From Kaistella haifensis DSM 19056 (GTDB taxonomy: Bacteria > Bacteroidota > Bacteroidia > Flavobacteriales > Weeksellaceae), in the NCBI RefSeq assembly GCF_000735695.2, contig NZ_JASZ02000003.1:86879-150878 (forward strand): a DNA stretch of 64,000 nucleotides. Direction: 5' to 3'. This document shows positions 45,293-54,243 of the stretch, in pieces (within the stretch, counting starts at the first letter, position 1; each line of letters begins with the position of its first letter). Below the pieces are notes generated by a model. It did not search any database and was not told the DNA's origin. It worked only from the letters and a program-made list of their open reading frames with translations. Both the position numbers and the translations under genes were made by a program.

Positions 45293-45320
45293 TCCCGAAT
45301 TTCCGGGATTATTTTATTTT
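45288..45320. terminator. Bidirectional terminator after the helicase gene
   Basis: A 10-bp stem AATAATCCCG / CGGGATTATT includes the helicase stop codon. An A run on the left and a T-rich right side let it serve both converging units. Confidence 0.8.
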
Positions 45321-45386
45321 CTATTAATAATGCAGAAATAAAAGTAATAGAAATCTTTAGCATTATAAAAATGCTTTCCGTATTAT

Positions 45387-46193
45387 TTATTGAGTAACCT
45401 GCGCGGTCACAAATATTCTAGCCATATCATTATTGATGTTGCTACAATTTGAAGCGTTACCACCATACGTAACAGAACTGTATCCCGTTGTTATTTTTGG
45501 CAGATTTCTACCATAAACAGATACGGTATGGGTACCAATAGGTAAATCGCTAATGATTCCTGCTAAATTAAATTTTCGCCAGTTACAAGCAAAATTCTTG
45601 CCAGCTTTCGTGTATTTACTCGCCAATTTTAATTGATTATTTACAAAAACTCCAATAGCAAATTGAAACTCTTGTTGGGTATTATTTGCATTATTAATTT
45701 GAGACATACCTTCTATATTAATATAAGTGGTATTGGAAGTATTAGTAATCACAACCGTTGCAGTTGCGCCTAAATTGGTCCAATTTGCGGTAGAACTATT
45801 AGCAGTAAATAGTGGCATGCTGCTAGGAAATGTAGAAATTGTAGTGCTTGCTCCGGAGTTTCCAGAAAAGTTTTCAGTTTGTTGTATAATAGCTAAGCCA
45901 TCTGCAACCTGAAAAATTCTATTCCATTGGCCATTAGCCCAGAAATTAACCTTTTGGGTGTTGGTATTTTGCACAAGCAATCCTTGTACAGGAGTAGGAA
46001 CCGACGTATTGTCGTTTGAAGCGGTTAGAGGAACTTGAGGTAGTAATATTCCTCGCTTAGTATCGGAAATTTCTAGTACTGCACTTGGATGTGGCGTATT
46101 ATTGGTGATATTTCCGGCAATCAATACTTGGGCTGTTGATAAATTACTTAAAGTAATAATCAAAAGGGTTAAAATAGTTGATATTGTTTTCAT
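45387..46193 (-). CDS. Secreted modular protein, third paralogue of the tandem set
   Basis: This 268-residue exported protein (signal peptide ending STAQ) has the N-terminal motif typical of flavobacterial surface or tail-fibre-like proteins: HPSAVLEISDTKRGILLPQVP, then LLVQNTN and FWANGQW. The C-terminal module of about 150 residues contains GMSQINNANN, FAIGVFVNNQL, a Cys before RKF, IGTHTVSVYG, VTYGG and a second Cys (SNCSN). The same module occurs in the two genes upstream. No type IX C-terminal sorting domain is seen. Function is unknown. It starts two bases after the preceding stop. Confidence 0.65.
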   Translation of the reverse strand: MKTISTILTLLIITLSNLSTAQVLIAGNITNNTPHPSAVLEISDTKRGILLPQVPLTASNDNTSVPTPVQGLLVQNTNTQKVNFWANGQWNRIFQVADGLAIIQQTENFSGNSGASTTISTFPSSMPLFTANSSTANWTNLGATATVVITNTSNTTYINIEGMSQINNANNTQQEFQFAIGVFVNNQLKLASKYTKAGKNFACNWRKFNLAGIISDLPIGTHTVSVYGRNLPKITTGYSSVTYGGNASNCSNINNDMARIFVTAQVTQ

Positions 46194-46195
46194 CG

Positions 46196-47032
46196 TTAAA
46201 AAACATAAGGTTGGTTAATAGAAATTGTGCTACTGATAGCTGCTTCGAAATTCGTAAGCGTATTGCACGAACTACTGGTATTTGGACCTCCATAGGTCAC
46301 TGTGAGCCCATTGATTGTAGGAGCAGAAATATTTCGGATTGCAAATTTTACAGTATGATTACCGACGGATAGATTTTTTGCTAGACCATAGATCATGAAT
46401 TGTCGGTAAGAACAAGAAGATTCAATATCGAGAAACATTGGTTTTACATCAATCAGCTTATCATCCACAAAAAAGCCAATACTTGAACTAATACCACCTG
46501 TAGAGTTCGATGCTCCATTATTCACTTGAAACATACCGTTTATATTCATCAATGTTTCATTTTGAGGTCTATCGATAGTGATTGTTTTTGTAAGGTCAGA
46601 AATTACAGTCCATTGGGAAGTATTTAATGTTTCACCGGCAGCATGTGCGATGTATCCATAGAATTGATTCACAGGGTTTTGCGTGAAAGTGTAGGCAGTG
46701 TTGGAGATCGAGTTGTAGTATTTCACTTGATTCATCAAATTTCCTTGGTTAAGATCTGTGAAGAAATAGTCCCATTTCGCACCGTCCCAGAAATAGTACC
46801 CTTCTTTTCCATTAAGGGAATTATTCGTGTTGTAAATAATTAATGATTCTTTAGGATTTGGAACAGCGGTAATATCTGTCCTGCTATGAAGCGATATTTT
46901 CGGTAGACTGACCCCTTTATCAGTAGCTCTAATATCCAAAATCGCAGAAGGATGTGGAGTGGTTGTATTTATACCAACCTGTCCGAAAGCAACACTACTG
47001 GAAAATATCAAGGTTAAAAATATTTTTTTCAT
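46196..47032 (-). CDS. Secreted modular protein, second paralogue of the tandem set
   Basis: This 278-residue exported protein (signal ending SVAFGQ) shares the layout of its neighbours. The N-terminal part is GINTTTPHPSAILDIRATDK and GVSLPKISL, then IIYNTNNSLNGKEGYYFWDG, and the C-terminal module has GMFQVNNGASN, SIGFFVDDKL, CSYRQF, VGNHTVKFA and VTYGGPNTSSSC. The two cysteines are conserved in all three proteins. Function is unknown; adhesion or surface decoration is a guess from the fibre-like N-terminus. Confidence 0.65.
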   Translation of the reverse strand: MKKIFLTLIFSSSVAFGQVGINTTTPHPSAILDIRATDKGVSLPKISLHSRTDITAVPNPKESLIIYNTNNSLNGKEGYYFWDGAKWDYFFTDLNQGNLMNQVKYYNSISNTAYTFTQNPVNQFYGYIAHAAGETLNTSQWTVISDLTKTITIDRPQNETLMNINGMFQVNNGASNSTGGISSSIGFFVDDKLIDVKPMFLDIESSCSYRQFMIYGLAKNLSVGNHTVKFAIRNISAPTINGLTVTYGGPNTSSSCNTLTNFEAAISSTISINQPYVF

Positions 47033-47042
47033 GGTGATAGTT

Positions 47043-47852
47043 TTAAGGTTTTTCTGAGATTTTAATATTCATAATCGATTTGTCCATCAGAGGGCTCAGA
47101 TTGCTGCATGCTGAATGTTTCCCTCCAAATGTGATGCTTTGCGAACTTACTTCCTTTACTCTTAATGTTTCCCGTAATTCTATATTATGGTTTCCGATAC
47201 CTAAGTTATTCACATTGAAATACACATTGAAGTCGTTATATATACAAGCGCTATTTCCAACAATTTGGAAATTTCGAACTCCGGCGAGTTTTGAGTCGAC
47301 AAATAGTGCAATAGAGTAGGTCATATCCGTATTATCGTTCGCTGCAGAATTAACCTGAACGATGCCGCTTCCGGAAACCGACACCGTGTTTTGAGGAGAA
47401 TATAGTTCAATGGTCTTTGAAAGTCCAGGAATTAATTGCCAATCGTGCGCGGAAGGCCCTTCTCCCATTGTATAGCTAACACCGGAAATGGGAGTACTGT
47501 CATTAACTCCGGAGGTAGAAGTGCTCGATTCAGAACGTACAATCCCCAAATATTTGTAAATATTGGTGGTGTTTAGGAACGGATTCCATTTATTATTGGA
47601 CCAATAATAAAAACCTTTTCCGGTGTTTGTATTGGTGTTATAAACAATCAATGAATTGGCCGGATTAGTAACCGGAGCAGCGTTCGAAAGGTTAGGGATC
47701 GATACATTGGGTAATAAGACCCCTTTGTTCGAAGAAACAACTTTAAGGGCTTCGGAATCATCGAAAGTAGTAACATTTTCGCCAATGCCAACTTGGGCAT
47801 GGGATAACGCAAATACTACCAGGAAGCCAGGTAATAATTTAATTTTCATCAT
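47043..47852 (-). CDS. Secreted modular protein, first paralogue of the tandem set
   Basis: This 269-residue exported protein (signal ending ALSHAQ) has VGIGENVTTFDDSEALKVV, GVLLPNVSIPNLS and LIVYNTNTNTGKGFYYWSNN in the N-terminal part. The C-terminal module has GIVQVNSAAND, YSIALFVDSKL, CIYNDF, IGNHNIELRE, ITFGGKHSACS and a basic end. It is the most divergent of the three. It begins 16 bases after the ahcY stop codon, without a visible promoter, so the set may be read from ahcY. Confidence 0.65.
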   Translation of the reverse strand: MMKIKLLPGFLVVFALSHAQVGIGENVTTFDDSEALKVVSSNKGVLLPNVSIPNLSNAAPVTNPANSLIVYNTNTNTGKGFYYWSNNKWNPFLNTTNIYKYLGIVRSESSTSTSGVNDSTPISGVSYTMGEGPSAHDWQLIPGLSKTIELYSPQNTVSVSGSGIVQVNSAANDNTDMTYSIALFVDSKLAGVRNFQIVGNSACIYNDFNVYFNVNNLGIGNHNIELRETLRVKEVSSQSITFGGKHSACSNLSPLMDKSIMNIKISEKP

Positions 47853-47868
47853 TTGTGGTTTTATCTAA

Positions 47869-49182
47869 TTAATATCTGTAGTATTCCGGTTTGAAAGGTC
47901 CTTCGACTTCTACACCGATATATTTTGCTTGTTCAGGTGAAAGAGTTTCCAATTCTACCCCGATTTTTTTCAGGTGAAGAGCGGCAACTTTTTCATCTAA
48001 TTTTTTCGGAAGCGTGTATACTTCGTTTTTGTAAGCTTCGGAATTCGTCCACAATTCGATTTGTGCTAAGGTTTGGTTACTGAATGAGTTACTCATCACA
48101 AATGATGGGTGACCGGTTGCGCAGCCCAAGTTTACCAATCTTCCTTCTGCAAGAATGATAATTTCTTTCCCGTCAACGTTGTAAATATCCACTTGTGGTT
48201 TTACTTCATATTTGGTATCGCCGTAGTTTTTGTTCAACCAAACCATGTCGATTTCATTGTCGAAGTGACCGATGTTACAAACGATGGTTTTATCTTTCAT
48301 CTTTTTGAAATGCTCAGCTCTTACGATGTTGAAGTTACCGGTAGTAGTGATCACAATGTCCGCATTTTCTACCACATTTTCTAGTTTCTTAACTTCGTAA
48401 CCTTCCATAGCTGCTTGCAATGCACAGATTGGATCTACTTCGGTAACAGTTACGATAGATCCTGCACCTCGGAAAGAAGCCGCAGTACCTTTCCCCACGT
48501 CACCATATCCGCAAACTACCACTCTTTTGCCCGCCAACATTATATCAGTAGCTCTTCTTACTGCATCCACTGCAGATTCTCTACATCCGTATTTATTGTC
48601 GAATTTGGATTTGGTTACCGAATCATTCACGTTGATTGCTGGCATTACCAAAGTTCCGTTCGCCATTCTTTCATACAAACGGTGAACCCCGGTTGTCGTT
48701 TCTTCAGAAAGACCTTTAATTCCTGCAGTTAATTCAGGATATTTATCGAAAACCAAGTTGGTTAAATCTCCACCATCATCCAAGATTAAGTTCAATGGTT
48801 TTCTATCTTCCCCGAAAAACACGGTTTGTTCGATACACCATTCGAATTCTTCCTCGTTCATTCCTTTCCAAGCATATACAGGGATTCCTGCGGCAGCAAT
48901 CGCAGCAGCAGCGTGATCTTGGGTAGAAAAGATGTTGCAAGAAGACCAAGTAACTTCAGCACCCAATGCTACTAAAGTTTCAATCAAAACTGCCGTTTGG
49001 ATCGTCATGTGAAGACATCCAGCAATTCTGGCTCCTTTCAAAGGTTGTGATGGTCCGTATTCTTCGCGAATTGCCATCAAGCCAGGCATTTCTGCTTCCG
49101 CGAGCATAATTTCTTTTCGGCCCCATTCAGCTAGGGAAATGTCCTTTACTTTGTAAGGAACGTATTGTGTTGTTGTGTTCAT
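47869..49182 (-). CDS. ahcY: Adenosylhomocysteinase
   Basis: This NAD-dependent cytoplasmic enzyme hydrolyses S-adenosylhomocysteine to adenosine and homocysteine, clearing the inhibitor of SAM methyltransferases. The 437 residues contain the substrate domain ([24 protein letters not shown]), the NAD Rossmann loop [17 protein letters not shown] and the C-terminal signature [18 protein letters not shown] ending KPEYYRY. A TAATTTTG box lies 19 bases before the ATG. Three secreted-protein genes follow closely downstream. Confidence 0.97.
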   Translation of the reverse strand: MNTTTQYVPYKVKDISLAEWGRKEIMLAEAEMPGLMAIREEYGPSQPLKGARIAGCLHMTIQTAVLIETLVALGAEVTWSSCNIFSTQDHAAAAIAAAGIPVYAWKGMNEEEFEWCIEQTVFFGEDRKPLNLILDDGGDLTNLVFDKYPELTAGIKGLSEETTTGVHRLYERMANGTLVMPAINVNDSVTKSKFDNKYGCRESAVDAVRRATDIMLAGKRVVVCGYGDVGKGTAASFRGAGSIVTVTEVDPICALQAAMEGYEVKKLENVVENADIVITTTGNFNIVRAEHFKKMKDKTIVCNIGHFDNEIDMVWLNKNYGDTKYEVKPQVDIYNVDGKEIIILAEGRLVNLGCATGHPSFVMSNSFSNQTLAQIELWTNSEAYKNEVYTLPKKLDEKVAALHLKKIGVELETLSPEQAKYIGVEVEGPFKPEYYRY

Positions 49183-49201
49183 TGAATTGAAAAAATTTTT
49201 A

Positions 49202-49209
49202 CAAAATTA
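49202..49209 (-). promoter_or_regulatory. -7 box TAATTTTG of ahcY
   Basis: An exact consensus on the minus strand gives a leader of about 15 bases. Confidence 0.5.
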
Positions 49210-49319
49210 AGCAATTTTATTCTGACTTTCAAAACCGTTTGTTTGATGTGTTTATTAGGCTTCTTTGTGTAGAATGTTGTTATTTTTTTAATGATTTAGC
49301 GATTAATGAATCGTGGTTA

Positions 49320-50015
49320 TCAACAAATTAATAGCAACCGGTATTCTCCATTTTTTTCTTGCGGAGCTCGATGAATACAGGCCAAAACTTCCTGAAAAGG
49401 ATGATCTACCGCCAATCTCCAAAGATTTCCGTTGCCAAGGTTAATAGGCGTTGCTCCGGGTTTTGCATCATAATGGAGGTCGAAAAAGTTTTCTTCAACG
49501 AATGTTTCAAAAGGTTCAGTATGACCATCATGCATTGCTTTTAGTTCTTCTAAAATTTCGGGGATTTTGATTTTTTGTATCGCCTGATTATTGGGCAAAA
49601 TATCACTTGAAGCTCCAAAATACGTGCATAAAAAAGTATCCGCCGCAATTGGCGATCGGTCTACATGAAAGGAATAAACGTCTCTTGCCATAAAATTAAA
49701 TTCATCATCACGTTCATAAGATTTTAAAAGGTTGAGTGATGGAGCAGCTCCGAAGTTTTCGAGTAATTGTATATCATTTAAAATGATTTGTCTTGCGCGA
49801 TTTCCCGATTCTGTGAGTTGAAGTTCGAGAAGATTATCGGCAGAAATCTCCGTAATATCATCTTCTAAAGAAAGTTGGTTTACGATTTCACAGAAGTCGC
49901 CGTCTAGGTTTCTTTGCCAGCAAAACGCATTGGTATTTCCCTGAAAACGGTTGTTCACCAGTTCATCAAAAGTGGAAAACGTTTTTATCAGGCTTTGCTC
50001 GGTTTGCGAATTCAT
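49320..50015 (-). CDS. DUF1826-like protein
   Basis: The protein is about 231 residues from the start preferred here. An upstream ATG at 50054 would overlap a TACTTTTG promoter box, so the ATG at 50015 (MNSQTEQSLIK) is more likely. The sequence has AFCWQRNLDGDF at the N-terminal side and the central SFHVDRSPIAADTFLCTYFG. That resembles the conserved His/Asp and CTY segment of DUF1826 proteins. Members are often found in zinc-responsive gene clusters in proteobacteria, but no such context is seen here. Function is unknown. Confidence 0.55.
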   Translation of the reverse strand: MNSQTEQSLIKTFSTFDELVNNRFQGNTNAFCWQRNLDGDFCEIVNQLSLEDDITEISADNLLELQLTESGNRARQIILNDIQLLENFGAAPSLNLLKSYERDDEFNFMARDVYSFHVDRSPIAADTFLCTYFGASSDILPNNQAIQKIKIPEILEELKAMHDGHTEPFETFVEENFFDLHYDAKPGATPINLGNGNLWRLAVDHPFQEVLACIHRAPQEKNGEYRLLLIC

Positions 50016-50035
50016 TGCAGTGCGATTGTGGTTTA

Positions 50036-50043
50036 CAAAAGTA
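50036..50043 (-). promoter_or_regulatory. -7 box TACTTTTG of the DUF1826-like gene
   Basis: The exact consensus on the minus strand is located within the first codons of the longer possible frame. It supports the downstream start at 50015. Confidence 0.45.
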
Positions 50044-50126
50044 GCATAATTCATCTTTTTGGAGTCGTTTTTTACAGCGAACTTATATCCAATTTATTTC
50101 CCAATTTTTACCTCAAAAAAAATAAG

Positions 50127-50134
50127 TATTTTTG
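50127..50134 (+). promoter_or_regulatory. -7 box TATTTTTG of the phosphopantetheinyl transferase gene
   Basis: An exact consensus lies 33 bases before the ATG at 50168. Confidence 0.45.
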
Positions 50135-50167
50135 CGAAGCATCAGTTTTAATTTGTTTTGTTGAATT

Positions 50168-50779
50168 ATGCCTTTATACAGAGATTTTTCCGATGATCAA
50201 GCTACCATACTTCTTTGGAAATATGATGAAAATGAAATGCTAGATCCACAAGAATTGCTGGAAAAAGAAAATGTTGATCGGATTAAAGATTACCATCCGA
50301 CGAAACTAAAAGAGCATCTTTTGGTGAGGAAAATCCTGAAATCGGTTTTGCCTGGCTATAAAATTCTGTACAACGGGCGCGAACCTTATCTGTATCCGAA
50401 GGATTTCGAGATTTCAATTACCCATTCGTTTCCATTCGCGGCATTGGCTATTTCTAAAAATAAAGTCGGAATTGATATAGAATCGTTTAACCCAAAAATT
50501 GTCAGAATTAAGCATAAATTTTTGAAAGAAGAGGAAGCCGGCTTTATTGAAAAAGACAAAGAAGTGGCGTATCTCACGGTGATTTGGTCCTTGAAAGAAA
50601 GTATGTACAAGATTCACCATTCCAACTATTGGTCGCTGAAGAAACACTATGAAGTGAAGCCTTTCAGTTTGGATTTTCCATTTAATATCACCTGCAGAGT
50701 CCATGATGAGCGGATTTCAGATCTGTACAAAGCGCGGGTTGAGTTTTTCGATCATTATTGCTTCACAATTGTCGACTGA
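50168..50779 (+). CDS. 4'-phosphopantetheinyl transferase, Sfp-type
   Basis: This enzyme attaches phosphopantetheine from CoA to carrier proteins. The 203 residues carry the Sfp signature: GIDIESFNPKIVRIKHKFL with the Mg-binding Asp/Glu, and WSLKESMYKIH with the catalytic Glu and Lys. The N-terminal half has ISITHSFPFAALAI, the usual CoA-contact strand. Target carriers may be flexirubin/aryl-polyene or fatty-acid ACPs, but none is encoded here. Its 3' end overlaps the convergent FUSC gene by 25 bases. Confidence 0.9.
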   Translation: MPLYRDFSDDQATILLWKYDENEMLDPQELLEKENVDRIKDYHPTKLKEHLLVRKILKSVLPGYKILYNGREPYLYPKDFEISITHSFPFAALAISKNKVGIDIESFNPKIVRIKHKFLKEEEAGFIEKDKEVAYLTVIWSLKESMYKIHHSNYWSLKKHYEVKPFSLDFPFNITCRVHDERISDLYKARVEFFDHYCFTIVD

Positions 50780-53016
50780 TTTTCCGGTTCTAGTTTTTCC
50801 GCACATTTTCGTTGTTCCTTCGCCACATCGTAGATCAGTTCTAGGATTTCTCTTAGGTTTTTCAATTCGGTTAATCTCGTAATTCGGTTTGGATCCCGGC
50901 GGTCCGAAATTTCATTTTCCAAGATTTCTTTTTTTCTCTTTTCGAGGAGTTTTTCTACAGAATCTTCAGGTTTTAGCCGGCTTTCTGCCACAATATCGCG
51001 GTGGTATTTTTTCTGATTCAGGATAAGTGCGGTGCGCAATAATTCTGCAGAAATTTTACGGTTCCAACTCGCAAAATCGATTTCCGGGTATTCTTTTGCT
51101 TTTTTGGAATACTGTGAAAATGAAGCAATGTACGCAGTAATCAAGTGTGCGGTATTCACAAACTGATGGACAAGTTCCATCTTTTTCTGCTGGTTTTTGG
51201 GGTCAGAAATCATCCTTTGGAAATTATCAGAAAGGTTTCCAAGATCGATAATTGCGTCTTTTCTTTTAAGTTTAAAATCCTGAATATTTGCATTTTCATT
51301 TTGAAAGATATCCATCGCTGCCTGAAAATAGTTCAGATTACTTTTGGCCGTTTTCTGCATTAGTTCCAGATTCTGGGTATGTTCCCAAACCGGCAGAACA
51401 AAATAGGAAACAGCGAAAGCAACGAGTCCAGCGATAGCGGTATCCAGGATTCGATCTTTGAAAATAAGGTTGACATTTCCGGGGTTCAAGAAATTAAATG
51501 TCAGGAAAATATAAATCGTCATGAACAGAACTGCCCAAAAATATCTTACTTTAAGAAAGGTGAAACAAAGAATCATCGAAAAGAGTAAAATGGCGAGAAG
51601 AACTGTACTGTTGTCGATGAAATATAAAATAAGATATGCAATGATTGCACCCACAACAGTTCCATACAATCGCAACAGATTGCGGTGTTTGGTGGTAGAG
51701 TAGGCGGGTTTCATGATCGCAACAAGGGTAATAAGGATCCAGTAAGAATGCCCGATTCCCAGGAAACTCAGCTTTGAAATGGCGTAACCAATCAGCAAGG
51801 CAACAGTAATGCGCACCGAATGACGAAAATGCGAAGATTTCAGCGAAAGATTATTGCGCAACACTTTAAAGTTGATTTTCTCTTCCGCAGTTACAAATTT
51901 TCGGTAATCTAAACCTGTAGAAAGACTTTTTGCTAGTTTTTTGTCTTGGGTAAAAACTTTGTAAATGGTTTTAATCTCGTCGGTAATATCGGTAATTCGT
52001 ACCAAAATCAGGCGTAGAATCATGAAATCTTCTAAGTTTTCCGCATTCAGTCGCTGGCTTCTCAGTTCGAAATATTGCTCGAAGATTTCGCTTAATTCTT
52101 GGTCAATTTTATAAATAGGTTTAGCTTTGATGCCGCCTTGCAAAGCAATTCCGATATTGCTGAGTTCCTCTGAAATTTTCGAAAGGTAAATGCTAATTGA
52201 AGTTAAAAATCCTGAATCTCCGAAGCTTTCCTGAATTTTGCGGTAGTCGCTCTCTGACGTCATCAGTTTTTCGTGTAGGTCAATGGAATTAAGGAACATC
52301 AACATCAAAAGTCGGCTTGTGGTAGTCGATTCATTGACGATTTTTCTTGTTCTGAAAACAGTTTCCCTTGTTTCTTCCTGAAGGTTTTTAATTTTAATCT
52401 GTTGGGCTATCACCTGCGAATGTAGGAATTCGAAATCGGCATTTGGCTGGTAAAATTTAGATTTAATGGTCAGATAATCCGCAAGCTCGAGGTAGTTTTC
52501 GCCGACCATTTGTCCCGCTAATTTATAAGGTTGGATTTTAGAAACGATTAAAAAAATCAGCAGATAAAAAACGGATCCTGCAAAAAAAATAAGTAAACTG
52601 TGCACTAAATTTTCTCCGCTAAGATGACCATCGATGAAAATCCCTAAAACTACCAAAGAAAGCGAACCCACCGCCGCGAGTCGTTGTCCGTAAATCCCAA
52701 TCATCGAGAAAAACATCCCGAAGAAAATAATTTCTAAATAAATCAGGACCGGATAATTCTTAAGAAAACTCGCAACTAAAGCCACGAAAAAGAAAGAAAT
52801 TACGGCGAGAATCAGCGCGTTTCTTCGGCGGATAAAAGGCCCAGGTTGGTCTGTAAGTCCCACAAAACTGGTTGCTAAAGGAAAGAGGAAATATTCTTTC
52901 AATAAGCCAAAATAGGCCAAAATAATGCTCGGAATCACAATCGCCAGTGAAATACGAATCGCCGAATAAATATATTGGCTGGTTGTAAATTTCCGGAGTT
53001 GTGTAGCATAGTTCAT
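50755..53016 (-). CDS. FUSC-family (YccS/YhfK-like) inner-membrane protein
   Basis: This 753-residue protein has two blocks of about five to six membrane helices (residues 15-165 and 395-545), separated by a large cytoplasmic helical domain, and a long cytoplasmic C-terminal tail. That is the layout of YccS/fusaric-acid-resistance-like transporters. Recognisable parts are FRHSVRITVALLIGYAISK and GHSYWILITLVAIMKPAYSTTKHR, the FUSC core motif. Aromatic-acid or drug efflux is typical of the family, but the substrate is unknown. It overlaps the phosphopantetheinyl transferase gene tail to tail. A -7 box lies four bases before the ATG. Confidence 0.88.
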   Translation of the reverse strand: MNYATQLRKFTTSQYIYSAIRISLAIVIPSIILAYFGLLKEYFLFPLATSFVGLTDQPGPFIRRRNALILAVISFFFVALVASFLKNYPVLIYLEIIFFGMFFSMIGIYGQRLAAVGSLSLVVLGIFIDGHLSGENLVHSLLIFFAGSVFYLLIFLIVSKIQPYKLAGQMVGENYLELADYLTIKSKFYQPNADFEFLHSQVIAQQIKIKNLQEETRETVFRTRKIVNESTTTSRLLMLMFLNSIDLHEKLMTSESDYRKIQESFGDSGFLTSISIYLSKISEELSNIGIALQGGIKAKPIYKIDQELSEIFEQYFELRSQRLNAENLEDFMILRLILVRITDITDEIKTIYKVFTQDKKLAKSLSTGLDYRKFVTAEEKINFKVLRNNLSLKSSHFRHSVRITVALLIGYAISKLSFLGIGHSYWILITLVAIMKPAYSTTKHRNLLRLYGTVVGAIIAYLILYFIDNSTVLLAILLFSMILCFTFLKVRYFWAVLFMTIYIFLTFNFLNPGNVNLIFKDRILDTAIAGLVAFAVSYFVLPVWEHTQNLELMQKTAKSNLNYFQAAMDIFQNENANIQDFKLKRKDAIIDLGNLSDNFQRMISDPKNQQKKMELVHQFVNTAHLITAYIASFSQYSKKAKEYPEIDFASWNRKISAELLRTALILNQKKYHRDIVAESRLKPEDSVEKLLEKRKKEILENEISDRRDPNRITRLTELKNLREILELIYDVAKEQRKCAEKLEPENQSTIVKQ

Positions 53017-53020
53017 GTTG

Positions 53021-53028
53021 CAAATTTA
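53021..53028 (-). promoter_or_regulatory. -7 box TAAATTTG, leaderless geometry, FUSC gene
   Basis: On the minus strand the box is followed by four bases (CAAC) and the ATG at 53016. A possible TTG lies 24 bases upstream. Confidence 0.6.
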
Positions 53029-53039
53029 AAGGTTATTCT

Positions 53040-53078
53040 AAAAAGAAAGCTTCAATTTCTTGAGGCTTTCTGTATTTT
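53040..53078. terminator. Possible terminator after porV
   Basis: A stem AGAAAGCTTC / GAGGCTTTCT (one G-T pair) with an 8-nt loop has T-rich sequence on the right and five A on the left. It lies just past the porV stop. Confidence 0.45.
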
Positions 53079-53092
53079 TTTATTAAATAAAA

Positions 53093-54214
53093 TTAATAAT
53101 CGGCGTTCGAGGAATCTTCGCCAATGTTCCAGGTAAGCCCGAATCTTAAAGTATTGTCCAAGGCTGAATTTACTTTGGAAGTATTGATGAGGTAAGACAT
53201 ATCTAATCCGAAAGATTGGTATTTCAAGCCAACCCCTACGGTAGCGTACTGTCTTGCACCTTGCTGCTCACTTTCGTGGAAATAACCTCCTCTTAAAGCA
53301 AAAGCATTATCGTATTCATATTCAACCGCACCACTGAACATAACGCTTTGCGGGTTGTTGAATGATTTTCCGATTCCTTCGATTACACCTACATTCGGAA
53401 TATTTCCGGAATTATCAGGCCCGGCAACCAATAATTTGGAAGCTTCGAAGTTTATTCCAACACGGTTTAAATCATCAATGAACAAATCGTAACCCGCACC
53501 CAATCTTGCAGTGGTAGGAAGATAAGATCTAGATTCATCATCACCCGTATAATCGAGTCTTGGACCTAAATTTTGAATTGCAAAACCAGCTCTTGCACGA
53601 CCTTCGAAATCATTAATACTCGTGTGTCTTTCGGATTGAAAATATCCTGAAACATCTACTGCAAAAGAGTTTGCTGGTTTCAAAGTGTTATCAGAGTTGA
53701 ACCCGCCGGACAAATCAGAACGGATGAATCGACCGGTAACCGCCATGGAATAAGTATCAGTAAGTTTCAAGCCGTACGCAACATCGATGGAAAATTCGTT
53801 AGGTTTTGCAGTACCTTCTTGTACCACTTCAGTTCCAACCAATTTAGTAAGATCTACCGCTCCCATGTTGAAATAATAAATACTTGCAGAAATGGTCGCT
53901 CTTTCTTCATCTCCCAAAAATTGATGATAAGCTCCGTAAAGTAAGAAAACATCATTGGTCAGTTTACTCATATAAGGTGTATAGTTAACCCCAATTGCAG
54001 AAGTGGTTTTGCTGAAAGGATATTTCGCCGCATTCCAGAACTGAGAAAAAGCATCGGTGGTAGTAGCAACTCCCTGATCACCCATTCCTCCGGCTCTTGC
54101 ATCCGGGGAAATCCTCAAAAAAGGAGCACCGGTAAGAACCGGCTGAATTTGCGAGTAAGCAGCAACGCTCACGCCTAAACTTAGTCCTAAAAATAATTTT
54201 TTAGTCAATTTCAT
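53093..54214 (-). CDS. porV: Type IX secretion system outer-membrane protein PorV (LptO)
   Basis: PorV is a FadL-like outer-membrane barrel that shuttles T9SS cargo from the translocon to the PorU sortase. The 373 residues have a signal peptide (SVAAYSQ), the family N-terminus FLRISPDARAGGMGDQGVATTTDAFSQFWN and a barrel ending LRFGLTWNIGEDSSNADY. It follows porU by 29 bases on the same strand, the usual order in Flavobacteriia. Confidence 0.95.
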   Translation of the reverse strand: MKLTKKLFLGLSLGVSVAAYSQIQPVLTGAPFLRISPDARAGGMGDQGVATTTDAFSQFWNAAKYPFSKTTSAIGVNYTPYMSKLTNDVFLLYGAYHQFLGDEERATISASIYYFNMGAVDLTKLVGTEVVQEGTAKPNEFSIDVAYGLKLTDTYSMAVTGRFIRSDLSGGFNSDNTLKPANSFAVDVSGYFQSERHTSINDFEGRARAGFAIQNLGPRLDYTGDDESRSYLPTTARLGAGYDLFIDDLNRVGINFEASKLLVAGPDNSGNIPNVGVIEGIGKSFNNPQSVMFSGAVEYEYDNAFALRGGYFHESEQQGARQYATVGVGLKYQSFGLDMSYLINTSKVNSALDNTLRFGLTWNIGEDSSNADY

Positions 54215-54243
54215 AAAGTAGTTTTTTTTCGTTTATATTTTTT

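Noticed and set aside
49320..53016. Shared N-terminus MNYAT of the DUF1826-like and FUSC proteins as a sign of common origin
   Set aside because: The rest of the proteins is unrelated, and for the DUF1826-like gene those residues probably lie upstream of the true start.
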